Of a stretch of 64,000 bases of DNA, positions 27,128 to 36,013 are shown one piece after another. Source of the DNA: Campylobacterales bacterium (GTDB lineage: Bacteria > Campylobacterota > Campylobacteria > Campylobacterales > Sulfurimonadaceae); assembly GCA_026390165.1 (NCBI GenBank), contig JAPLGM010000011.1, positions 1 to 64,000 on the forward strand, in the 5' to 3' direction. Position 1 is the first letter of the stretch. Each line of letters begins with the position of its first letter. The notes below the pieces were generated by a model. That model was not told the origin of the DNA. It did no database searches and saw only the letters and a program-made list of their open reading frames with translations. The position numbers and the translations under genes were made by a program.

Positions 27128-27862
27128 TTAGAGTTTAAACGATTCACCGAGATAATGTTCTCGTACATCACTGTTGTGGGCAATCTCATCACTCGTTCCT
27201 GAGGCAAGAAGGGTACCGCTTTTAATCACATACGCCCGATCACATACGGCAAGGGTTTCACGTACGTTATGATCGGTAATCAACACCCCGATCCCGTATT
27301 CGACCAGCTGTTTGATGACATTTTGAATATCCATCACTGCGATAGGGTCAACTCCTGCAAACGGTTCATCAAGGAGTAAAAAGCGGGGTTTGTTGACCAA
27401 TGCACGGGCAATCTCCGCACGTCTACGCTCACCGCCACTGAGATTAATCCCGCGACGATTTCGAATCGGTTCGATATTGAACATCTCTAGTAACTCTTCG
27501 ATTCGCTGATCACGCATCTCTTTGGAGAGGTTCCCTGCTTCTGCTGCAATAATGAGATTCTCTTCCACCGTAAGATCTTTGAAAATCGAGGCCTCTTGCG
27601 GCAAATAGCCAATCCCCATTTGAGAGCGTTTATGTAAGGGTAACTTTGAAATATCTTCCCCGTCAATGCTAACACGTCCCGATGTTGCCTCCACCAGTCC
27701 ACAAATCATATAAAAGGTGGTCGTTTTTCCTGCACCGTTTGGCCCCAAAAGCCCAACAACTTCACCCGTATACAACTCCATACTCACACCACGTACGATC
27801 TCATGTTTTTTGATTGTTTTAACGAGAGACTCAATTTTTAAATTATGTTTTGTTTTATCCAC
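27128..27862 (-). CDS. lptB: LPS export ABC transporter ATP-binding protein
   Basis: LGPNGAGKTTTFYMICGLVEATSGRVSIDGEDISKLPLHKRSQMGIGYLPQEASIF ... LSGGERRRAEIARALVNKPRFLLLDEPFAGVDP; GTG start at 27862 preferred. Confidence 0.95.
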   Translation of the reverse strand: MDKTKHNLKIESLVKTIKKHEIVRGVSMELYTGEVVGLLGPNGAGKTTTFYMICGLVEATSGRVSIDGEDISKLPLHKRSQMGIGYLPQEASIFKDLTVEENLIIAAEAGNLSKEMRDQRIEELLEMFNIEPIRNRRGINLSGGERRRAEIARALVNKPRFLLLDEPFAGVDPIAVMDIQNVIKQLVEYGIGVLITDHNVRETLAVCDRAYVIKSGTLLASGTSDEIAHNSDVREHYLGESFKL

Positions 27863-28265
27863 GGTGTACCTCGTACTCTCTTGTAGTATTATTACTTTTG
27901 GTGATTTTGACAACACAGTAATCAAACCCTCCCCTCTTTAACCATCCGATGAGGGTCTCATCTCCCCATTCGATCAAATGGTATCCGCTGCGTTCTAACT
28001 CTTCCATCATCCCAAGACTCAAAAATTTCTCAAATCCGTAATTATAAAGATCATAATGGTAAAGTTTTTCTCCATATACCTGTTGAAGCGAAAAAGTCGG
28101 AGAGGTTACCGCATCCTCCAATCCTAAAAAAGTGGCGAAGTGTTGGGTCAATGTCGTCTTACCGCTCGCTAAATCGCCTTGCAATATCACAACGCCCCCA
28201 TTGGGAAGTTTCTCACCAATTTTTTGACAGACGAGGTGAAGTGAATCTTGAGAAAGTCTCATCAT
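27855..28265 (-). CDS. tsaE: tRNA threonylcarbamoyladenosine biosynthesis protein TsaE
   Basis: VVILQGDLASGKTTLTQHFATFLGLEDAVTSPTFSLQQVY ... LIEWGD. Confidence 0.93.
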   Translation of the reverse strand: MMRLSQDSLHLVCQKIGEKLPNGGVVILQGDLASGKTTLTQHFATFLGLEDAVTSPTFSLQQVYGEKLYHYDLYNYGFEKFLSLGMMEELERSGYHLIEWGDETLIGWLKRGGFDYCVVKITKSNNTTREYEVHRG

Positions 28266-29242
28266 AGTTTTGATGATACCGCAATAATTTGGGCTATTTT
28301 ATCCGCTGCCTTTCCGCTTTGCAAGCCATCTCGCGCTATCTCTAACCCCTCTTGAATATCGCGTGCCATTCCCTCAGCAATCAACGCGTACCCTGCATTA
28401 ATAAGTACCATGTCTCGCTGTGGATCCGTTGCTTTGTTGTGTAAAATATTCATTAAGATAGTTGCATTTGCAACCGCATCTCCCCCTAAAATTGCTTCAA
28501 AAGGGGCTTTTTTTATCCCAAGCATTTGAGGATCTATCTCAAAATAATTAATTTTTTCGTTCTCTAACTGCCCTGCATAGGTAATATCACTGATACTGAT
28601 CTCGTCCATCTTTTCGCGAGAACTCACCACGATAGCCGATTTCATCCCCAACTCACGTGCCGCTTCAACCATTTTTGGCACAAATACCTCATCAAAGACA
28701 CCCAAAAGAATTTTTGAAAGCCCTACCGGATTGGTTAGTGGTCCCAAAATATTAAAAAGGGTCTTTTCAGGGATACTTCGACGAATGGGCATGATAAATT
28801 TCATCGCGGGATGATGGTATTGAGCAAACAAAAAGGTAAATCCTGTCTCTTCGAGCAAGATACTGCTTTGTTGGAGACCTAAATCCAGTTTAATTCCCAA
28901 ATATTCAAGAACATCGGCACTCCCCGATTTGGAGGTAATAGAGCGGTTCCCGTGTTTCGCTACATATCCCCCGCATGCTGCCACAAGAATCGCAACGGTG
29001 GAGGAGACATTAAAACTTCCACTTTTGTCCCCCCCTGTTCCCACGACATCAATGAGTTTTGATTTTAGACTTGGTGTGACCTCTAGCGTGATGGCGTGGC
29101 GGCGCATAACCTCTGCTGCCATAGCAATCATCGATGCCGATGTCGTTTCATTAAGCACCAATGAAGATAAAAACTCCCGCATAGCATCATCACTCAAACG
29201 ATGGTCAAACAACGCTTCAAAATCACTTTTCGTAGGATTCAT
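28262..29242 (-). CDS. trpD: Anthranilate phosphoribosyltransferase
   Basis: KLIDVVGTGGDKSGSFNVSSTVAILVAACGGYVAKHGNRSITSKSGSADVLEYLG. Confidence 0.95.
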   Translation of the reverse strand: MNPTKSDFEALFDHRLSDDAMREFLSSLVLNETTSASMIAMAAEVMRRHAITLEVTPSLKSKLIDVVGTGGDKSGSFNVSSTVAILVAACGGYVAKHGNRSITSKSGSADVLEYLGIKLDLGLQQSSILLEETGFTFLFAQYHHPAMKFIMPIRRSIPEKTLFNILGPLTNPVGLSKILLGVFDEVFVPKMVEAARELGMKSAIVVSSREKMDEISISDITYAGQLENEKINYFEIDPQMLGIKKAPFEAILGGDAVANATILMNILHNKATDPQRDMVLINAGYALIAEGMARDIQEGLEIARDGLQSGKAADKIAQIIAVSSKL

Positions 29243-29634
29243 GAGAGTTCCTTGACATACAGATGCTGTTGCGATTTTGGGGTTGATTTGATAGTAGGAA
29301 GCTGCACCACTTCGAACCGCTGTTCACGGGTCAAATAGACAAGGGTAATAATATCACCGATTGCCACATTTTTAGAAGACTTAACGGCTTTCCCATTGAT
29401 GAGAACAACCCCCTCCTCTATCATATCTTGTGCGACTGCACGACGTTTAGTGAGGTTAACGGCATTTAAAAATTTATCGATACGCAAAAAGTATTCCAAT
29501 ATAATAGTTTTGAAGTGTTTATTGTAAATGATAATAACTAAAACGGAGATAAGAAGAGAATGAATTAATTCTTTTTTTGTTATCATTCGAAAAGTTTTCT
29601 TCATTAAGGGAGGTGTGAGTGCGTTTGACTCCAC
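29239..29634 (-). CDS. S4-domain RNA-binding protein
   Basis: RIDKFLNAVNLTKRRAVAQDMIEEGVVLINGKAVKSSKNVAIGDIITL. Confidence 0.8.
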   Translation of the reverse strand: MESNALTPPLMKKTFRMITKKELIHSLLISVLVIIIYNKHFKTIILEYFLRIDKFLNAVNLTKRRAVAQDMIEEGVVLINGKAVKSSKNVAIGDIITLVYLTREQRFEVVQLPTIKSTPKSQQHLYVKELS

Positions 29635-31676
29635 TAATTTTCACCTTGTCATTGTTTACAGCAACCGTTTTGCTAGCCGATACTAACGTTGCAACCTCTC
29701 TTTTGCAAGATATGTCCAATACAACTGAAATCGCGACCCAAACCAATCAAAATATTGATTATCAACCCTTTATCCTCTCCGTCCTTCAAAGTGATGACCT
29801 TATGAAATTTGGGGTTCATACACTGGGCGAAGCACTGACTCTTGTTCCTGGTGTTGATATGGCAGCCAACACGATGAACAATCGTACCCCTATATTCCGT
29901 GGTTCCAATCCTACCGCATACGGTCAATCGATCCTTGTCATTGACGGATATGTCGTCAATGACCATTTCTTCAGTGGATATGATGCTTATCTTGATTTGC
30001 CCATTGAGCTCATCGAGCGTATCGAAGTTGTCCGTGGATCGGGGAGCTTTATCGAGGGAGTCAACGGCTATGCAGGGACGATTAATGTCATTACTCATGC
30101 TCAAAATGAACCTCTCTCGAATCAAAGCGGTGTACTCTTTACCCATATAGGGGATGAGGGGACGATGGGTCTTGGCGGATGGGCACGCTATAGCGGTGAA
30201 AAATGGAAACTTTCGTTAGACGCATTTGGACAACGCCATGATCGTGAAACCCCCATCAGTACTACTGACTCATTGGGAAAAACGGGATATGCCAATTTAG
30301 GGATGGAGCACAGCGGTTTTGGTGTTACGTACCATTACGACCGTTTCGAATTAAATGGTCGCTTTAACAACTACAAAAATCAAAGTGCCTTTGGTAACCT
30401 CAACGCACTCCCCAACCCTGAAGGGATGCTTCAGCAACCCTCATGGTATCTTCAAAGCAAATATACACTCCCTATAGCAAACGATACAACCCTTATTTTA
30501 AAAGCATCCATGATGGAAGATAACTGGAAAAGTGATTCGCGACCGCTCCCTTCTGGTACATATACTTTTTTACTTAGCCCAATTACACGTGCTACTAAAA
30601 CAGTCACCTTTATGGATGGGTATTGGGCATCTCTAATGGTCAAGAGTCGCCGTATTAACGGAGGTGCATCACTTCATTATGACGCCTTAGAGGGACACCA
30701 TCTCATTTCTGGGGTTGAATCCACGTGGGATGCTGCGATAGATTCGTATTCGATTACAACGACTAAAACAGGATTAACAACGGATATAATCGATTATACC
30801 GATACAGCGTTTCAATATTTTAAATATCAAAATGCCATGCGTCAAAGTACTAATCTCTATTTTTCCGATACCATGACCGTTAATGATCAAATTGCTATAG
30901 CAATGACATTGGGACTAATAAAGACTTCAGATTCAGATGTTGGTTCTGACTTTTATGGACGTGCTTCACTCGTTTATCAACCGACCTATCACGATATTTT
31001 TAAACTTATGGGAAGTTCTGGAAATCGTCTCCCCTCGTTTCAAGAGATGTATTTGACCTGGAGCCGTTATGCAGGGGGAAATCCCAATCTTACACATGAA
31101 CATGTTCATTCACTGGAAGCCCAATATCTGCGTAAAATAAATACCAACCTCACGGCTGGGATCAATCTCTTCTATCTCATTAATTCTCAGCAAATAGCTC
31201 GTGATGCAACTGGCACATTTCAAAATTTAGGGGAGAATACTATTCATGGCGGTGAAGCTGAATTACGGGGAAAACTCATCCCCAATGATACATTTTCCCT
31301 TTCGTATAGCTATAGCCAAGGAGAAGTAAAAGATAAATCCAATCATGAATATCCTCTCCCGTATGCGGCGTCGCATCTTATAAAAGTGGCATACGCGTAT
31401 GATTTTGCCAACAACTGGACTATTGGAAGTATTTGGAATTATGTGGGAAGTAAAAAACGGGATTTAGATGATATTCGCGATACTTTAGCACCTTATAATA
31501 CCTTCGACATTTCCCTAGGTTGGAATATGAATGTACAAAAAGGGTGGTATGCTCAAGCTGGGATCAAAGATATTGGAAATACAATCGTCCGTTATCCGGC
31601 CCCTGCCAATACATATGCTGGAGATTACCCCATAGCAGAGCGAAATTTTTGGATTCGTGCTGGGTGGAGGTTTTAA
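29619..31676 (+). CDS. TonB-dependent outer-membrane receptor
   Basis: FGVHTLGEALTLVPGVDMAANTMNNRTPIFRG...QSILVIDGYVVND...IELIERIEVVRGSGSFIEGVNGYAGTINVITH plug and C-terminal aromatic beta-strand. Confidence 0.92.
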   Translation: MRLTPLIFTLSLFTATVLLADTNVATSLLQDMSNTTEIATQTNQNIDYQPFILSVLQSDDLMKFGVHTLGEALTLVPGVDMAANTMNNRTPIFRGSNPTAYGQSILVIDGYVVNDHFFSGYDAYLDLPIELIERIEVVRGSGSFIEGVNGYAGTINVITHAQNEPLSNQSGVLFTHIGDEGTMGLGGWARYSGEKWKLSLDAFGQRHDRETPISTTDSLGKTGYANLGMEHSGFGVTYHYDRFELNGRFNNYKNQSAFGNLNALPNPEGMLQQPSWYLQSKYTLPIANDTTLILKASMMEDNWKSDSRPLPSGTYTFLLSPITRATKTVTFMDGYWASLMVKSRRINGGASLHYDALEGHHLISGVESTWDAAIDSYSITTTKTGLTTDIIDYTDTAFQYFKYQNAMRQSTNLYFSDTMTVNDQIAIAMTLGLIKTSDSDVGSDFYGRASLVYQPTYHDIFKLMGSSGNRLPSFQEMYLTWSRYAGGNPNLTHEHVHSLEAQYLRKINTNLTAGINLFYLINSQQIARDATGTFQNLGENTIHGGEAELRGKLIPNDTFSLSYSYSQGEVKDKSNHEYPLPYAASHLIKVAYAYDFANNWTIGSIWNYVGSKKRDLDDIRDTLAPYNTFDISLGWNMNVQKGWYAQAGIKDIGNTIVRYPAPANTYAGDYPIAERNFWIRAGWRF

Positions 31677-32202
31677 GATGTTCCGCCTTCTCCTTCTTAC
31701 TTTTTGGTTTGTACCTTTTTTATTCGCTGAAAACACCCTTTTACTGGATACTCAAATTCGGATGATTCCGAAAATCATGGCACTTAATACCGATATACTC
31801 CGTCGAAGCAGCTCATCCGATATTATACTCGGAGTTATCAGTGATCAAAAGGGGTTTAGTAGCGCTGTTGCCAATAAAATAAATAATTATTACAAGGGTC
31901 AGGTGGGAAATCTCAAATTTACGACTGAAGCGATCACCCTTAGCGAATTTTTAGCACGACGGGACCTCTCTTTTGTCTATCTCCTTGATGCAAGTCAAAG
32001 CACAATCGTACAAGCAATTACCATCTCCAAAGAGAAAAAAGTCCCCTCTTTTGTCTATAATATTGGCGATTTACCCCTTGGGGCATTGGGTTCAATCTCC
32101 ATTGAACGCTCTACCATTATTACTCTTAATAAAAATGTGCTAACATCCGGAAATTATCATTTTAATGATGCTCTTTATCAAATGGCACGGTGGATTGAAT
32201 GA
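31657..32202 (+). CDS. Small secreted protein (YfiR/DUF4154-like, tentative)
   Basis: Signal peptide; position between TonB receptor and GGDEF-EAL gene; YNIGDLPLGALGSISIERSTIITLN-type region. Confidence 0.45.
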   Translation: MLGGGFKMFRLLLLTFWFVPFLFAENTLLLDTQIRMIPKIMALNTDILRRSSSSDIILGVISDQKGFSSAVANKINNYYKGQVGNLKFTTEAITLSEFLARRDLSFVYLLDASQSTIVQAITISKEKKVPSFVYNIGDLPLGALGSISIERSTIITLNKNVLTSGNYHFNDALYQMARWIE

Positions 32203-34112
32203 ACAAATTTAAGAACGCTGGACTTGCAACGAAGCTTTTCATTGCCCTTGTGAGTGGAGGGTCTATCCTCATTTTAATCTTGCTTCTCTCCACCTATCTT
32301 ATCATTCGAGACACTACCTTAGATGCGGAAGAGCAAAAAGCCCATTTACTCCTCGATACCGTCGATAAATCGGTTGCAGTTTCCCTATTTTTGGGGATTA
32401 TCCCCTCTATTGATGAAAAGCTCAGCACCCTTACACGGCTTGAAGAGGTAAAAAACATCACATTAATCAACGAAGAGGGAAAGGTACTCTATTCGTATCA
32501 CGCGCATAACCCCTCCAATGTTTATGCCGTTTCCGTCACTAAAACACTTTTTAAACCCAATAGTATGAGTCCCATAGGGGTTATATCCCTTACCTATTCG
32601 GGAAGAACAGTGGATGAAACAATGTATTATTTCTATCTTCTTTTAGGATTGATTAGTATCGTCTCTGTCCTCGCATTTGGACTCATGACATCATGGATCA
32701 GAAACCTCCTCCTTCCTATCAAAAAGATCGCTAGGGAACTGCATAATTACACCCCAGGGGAGATGCTACATTTCAATATAGACTCAGCTCAACGTGAATT
32801 TTTAGATATTACCCATGCTTTTAATGTGATGCAAAAAAGCGTCCAAAATTATTCGGAAATGATAAAAACCATTAACCAAAATTTGGCACAAACCGTCAAA
32901 GAAAAAACGAAAGAGCTCACAAAGAATCTTTATCACGACACATTAACCGCTCTTCCGAACCGATTAAAACTTCAAGAAGATTTAGCCCTTTACCCAAAAA
33001 ACACCGTTGCTATCTTCAATATTGACGATTTCAAAGAGGTTAACGACTTTTTCGGAATCGATGCGGGAGATGAGCTACTGCACCAAGTAGCCTATTGGCT
33101 TGGTGAGATAAAACTGTACCCCTACCGTATCGGAGGGGATGAGTTTGCTGCCATTCTCCCTCGTAACCGTTCAGGAAAAGCTATTCAAAAAGAGATTGCC
33201 CTCTTGCTCTCCAAATTTAGAGAAAAGAATTTTATTATCGGAGACGAGAGCGTTCACCTTCGAGCGACAATAGGGGTAGCCATCGAGAGTTCTAAACCAT
33301 TGATTCATGCCGATATTGCCCTCAATAAAGCCCGTGATCTTAAAAAAACCTATTCCATCTATGATTCCAGTGAAGGGGTTGAAGAGCAATACAAAACCAA
33401 TATTGCCATGTCCGCCCAAATACGTCAAGCCCTTATCGAGCACCGTATTGTTTGCCAATACCAACCCATTGTGAACTGTAAAACGGGGCTCACCGACAAA
33501 TATGAGACCTTAGTACGAATTGCTCGCGAGGATGGGACCCTTATCCCTCCCAACGATTTCTTACCCATTGCCCAAAAAACCAAACTTTATTCCAATATCA
33601 CCCAAGAGGTCATCTATCAAGCCTGCCATACGTTTAGCAATCGTACCGAGCACTTTTCCATTAATCTCTCTAGCAGTGACATTATGGATCCCTATATCGT
33701 CAGTAGCATAGAGAGGATTTTAAAACAGACAGGAACTGCCAACCGTGTTGTTTTTGAGATACTTGAATCAGAGGGGATTGAGAACTTCGAAGAGGTTGCC
33801 TCTTTTATCACCCGAATGAAAAAGCTAGGAGCCGCTATTGCTATTGATGATTTTGGGAGTGGCTATTCAAACTTTGAGAACATTCTTAAGCTTAATGTGG
33901 ATTTTTTAAAAATTGATGGCTCACTCATCCGTAATATCGATCAAAACTCACGTCATCGTATTGTTGTTGCATCCATCGTTGATTTTGCACACCGTATCGG
34001 TATTGAGACCATAGCAGAATTTGTTTCAAGTGAGGAGATACTCACAATCGTCACAGAACTGGGGATTACCTACTCGCAAGGGTACCATACGGGGAAACCC
34101 CAGTTTCTCTAG
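32199..34112 (+). CDS. Membrane GGDEF-EAL domain protein (HAMP-like linker)
   Basis: Two TMs, LYPYRIGGDEFAAILP, YQPIVNCKTGLTDKYETLVRI, FEILESEGIE, IDDFGSGYSNFENI, LKIDGSLI. Confidence 0.92.
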   Translation: MNKFKNAGLATKLFIALVSGGSILILILLLSTYLIIRDTTLDAEEQKAHLLLDTVDKSVAVSLFLGIIPSIDEKLSTLTRLEEVKNITLINEEGKVLYSYHAHNPSNVYAVSVTKTLFKPNSMSPIGVISLTYSGRTVDETMYYFYLLLGLISIVSVLAFGLMTSWIRNLLLPIKKIARELHNYTPGEMLHFNIDSAQREFLDITHAFNVMQKSVQNYSEMIKTINQNLAQTVKEKTKELTKNLYHDTLTALPNRLKLQEDLALYPKNTVAIFNIDDFKEVNDFFGIDAGDELLHQVAYWLGEIKLYPYRIGGDEFAAILPRNRSGKAIQKEIALLLSKFREKNFIIGDESVHLRATIGVAIESSKPLIHADIALNKARDLKKTYSIYDSSEGVEEQYKTNIAMSAQIRQALIEHRIVCQYQPIVNCKTGLTDKYETLVRIAREDGTLIPPNDFLPIAQKTKLYSNITQEVIYQACHTFSNRTEHFSINLSSSDIMDPYIVSSIERILKQTGTANRVVFEILESEGIENFEEVASFITRMKKLGAAIAIDDFGSGYSNFENILKLNVDFLKIDGSLIRNIDQNSRHRIVVASIVDFAHRIGIETIAEFVSSEEILTIVTELGITYSQGYHTGKPQFL

Positions 34113-34130
34113 CCCCTAACCTCAGCTGTC

Positions 34131-35873
34131 TTAACTCCCAAATCCACTTTTAAAGTTCTCCTTTTGGACAACAATCTGCTTTTGTTTCTCTTTACGCACC
34201 GTATCTTTTTCAACAAATATCTTTTCCCTCGTTTTAGGATCCATCTCGGTGTAATACATCACCGCCGAATAGGTTCCTGGGGTCGGGGTAAACACTTGAG
34301 CTTGTTCCGGATTCATCTTGAGTTCATTGGTCGTAAAATTTTTCAGATCGTGCATATCTTTTTCCGTACATCCGGGATGAGCCGCGATGAGATAATAGGT
34401 CAAAAACTGCTTTTTCCCCTCTTCACGATTGAGCTGATCGTAGAGCTTTTTAAAATCAACGAGGGTTTGCTTGCCGGGTTTATTCATTAGATGAAGGACG
34501 TGATCGGACGTATGTTCGGGGGCTACTTTCATCTGCCCTGAGATGTGATGCTTGACCATCTCTTTAAGATAGTCGTACCCTTGCCGTTTGTCCTCATTGA
34601 TAAGATCATAGCGCACCCCTGAAGCGACAAACGCTTTTTTAACCCCCCGTACTTCACGCAAACGTCGTAAGAGGTTGATAATACGGGTATGATCCACTTT
34701 CATCGATTTGCACAGATGGGTATCATCGACACACCGCTGATGGGCGCACGTACCGTGTTTGAGTTTTTTGTTGCACTCATAGCCGTACATATTCGCCGTA
34801 GGACCTCCGACATCACTGATAATCCCTTTGAAATCCTTGTACTGTGTAAACTGTGTCGCTTCCGCCAAAATCGACGTTTCACTTCTAGTACGTATAGTAC
34901 GCCCTTGATGAACACCGATGGCACAAAAATTACACTCTCCCCAACACCCCTGATGGGTCATAATGGAGAACTTGATCGTTTCCAAACATTTCACCTCTCC
35001 TTGGGGACGGTGATAGGGGTGGAGTTCACGGGTAAAGGGCAATGCCGATACGGCGTCCATCTCATTCTCATCGAGATAATCCGCAGGGGGATTTTGGATA
35101 GAGTACCGTCCATCTACCTCTTGACATAATCCCATCGCACTTATTGGATCATTGTGATCATAAAACGCATCAAAAAGATCGATGTATCTCTCTTTATTCT
35201 CCAAACACTCTTTATGAGAAGGCAACGTCAAGTATCCCTCTTTCGGTTCTTTGGCAATATAACAGACACCTCGAATATCGTAGGGTGAAGTTCCATCTTC
35301 CAACGCTTTTGGAAGGGCGATAATCGCCCCCTCCCCCATCCCGTAAATCAAAAAGTCAGCTTTGGCATCAAAAAGGATAGGCTTGCGGAGTTTGTTACTC
35401 CAATAGTCATAATGGGTCACACGGCGTAAACTCGCCTCAATTCCCCCTAAAACAATCGGAACGGTATCTTTAAAATATTGACGGATAAGATTCGTATAGA
35501 CAAGGACGGCACGGTCAGGGCGCTTGTTATTAACCCCTCCGGGGGTGTAATCATCGTTGTTGCGGAATTTTTTGGTCGCCGTATAGTTGGAGACCATCGA
35601 ATCGACACTGCCGCCACTCACCCCCCAAAAGAGTCTCGGCTCTCCTAGACGCTTAATATCGACATCGCTGGTAATATCAGGCTGTCCGATAATACCGACA
35701 CGATACCCCTCACGCTCCAAGATTCGCCCTACCGCTGCTATACCGATAAAGGGGGAATCAATATAGGCATCCCCATTGACAAGGATAACATCGCACACAT
35801 CCCACCCTCGCGCATCCATCTCAGCACGGGTTGTGGGTAAAAATCGGAAAGTGTCTGAAGTAATAATTTTCAT
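34131..35873 (-). CDS. ygiQ: YgiQ-family radical SAM protein
   Basis: [40 protein letters not shown] ... MTHQGCWGECNFCAIGVHQGRTIRTRS. Confidence 0.95.
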   Translation of the reverse strand: MKIITSDTFRFLPTTRAEMDARGWDVCDVILVNGDAYIDSPFIGIAAVGRILEREGYRVGIIGQPDITSDVDIKRLGEPRLFWGVSGGSVDSMVSNYTATKKFRNNDDYTPGGVNNKRPDRAVLVYTNLIRQYFKDTVPIVLGGIEASLRRVTHYDYWSNKLRKPILFDAKADFLIYGMGEGAIIALPKALEDGTSPYDIRGVCYIAKEPKEGYLTLPSHKECLENKERYIDLFDAFYDHNDPISAMGLCQEVDGRYSIQNPPADYLDENEMDAVSALPFTRELHPYHRPQGEVKCLETIKFSIMTHQGCWGECNFCAIGVHQGRTIRTRSETSILAEATQFTQYKDFKGIISDVGGPTANMYGYECNKKLKHGTCAHQRCVDDTHLCKSMKVDHTRIINLLRRLREVRGVKKAFVASGVRYDLINEDKRQGYDYLKEMVKHHISGQMKVAPEHTSDHVLHLMNKPGKQTLVDFKKLYDQLNREEGKKQFLTYYLIAAHPGCTEKDMHDLKNFTTNELKMNPEQAQVFTPTPGTYSAVMYYTEMDPKTREKIFVEKDTVRKEKQKQIVVQKENFKSGFGS

Positions 35874-35890
35874 GCCAGAAGTGTACGGTG
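35725..35890. repeat. Left copy of about 166-bp direct repeat (ygiQ 5' end)
   Basis: Near-identical to 40887-41052, from cgccctaccgctgct to tgtacggtg. Confidence 0.92.
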
Positions 35891-36013
35891 TAAACTCTTA
35901 ATAAAAGACTATCCAACACGGGTTAATCTTGATTTAGCCTCTTTAATCAACTATTTTAACATTTTGGCATACAATAAGCTCAGATATTGCCTAAAGTCTG
36001 AAGGTTTGCCATT

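Noticed and set aside
34164-35129. Plus-strand ORFs opposite ygiQ
   Set aside because: Antisense frames of a conserved radical SAM gene.
35960-35995. Sigma-54 promoter-like TGGCAT...GC upstream of the NMT1-kinase gene
   Set aside because: Spacing and -12 element do not match TGGCAC-N5-TTGCW.
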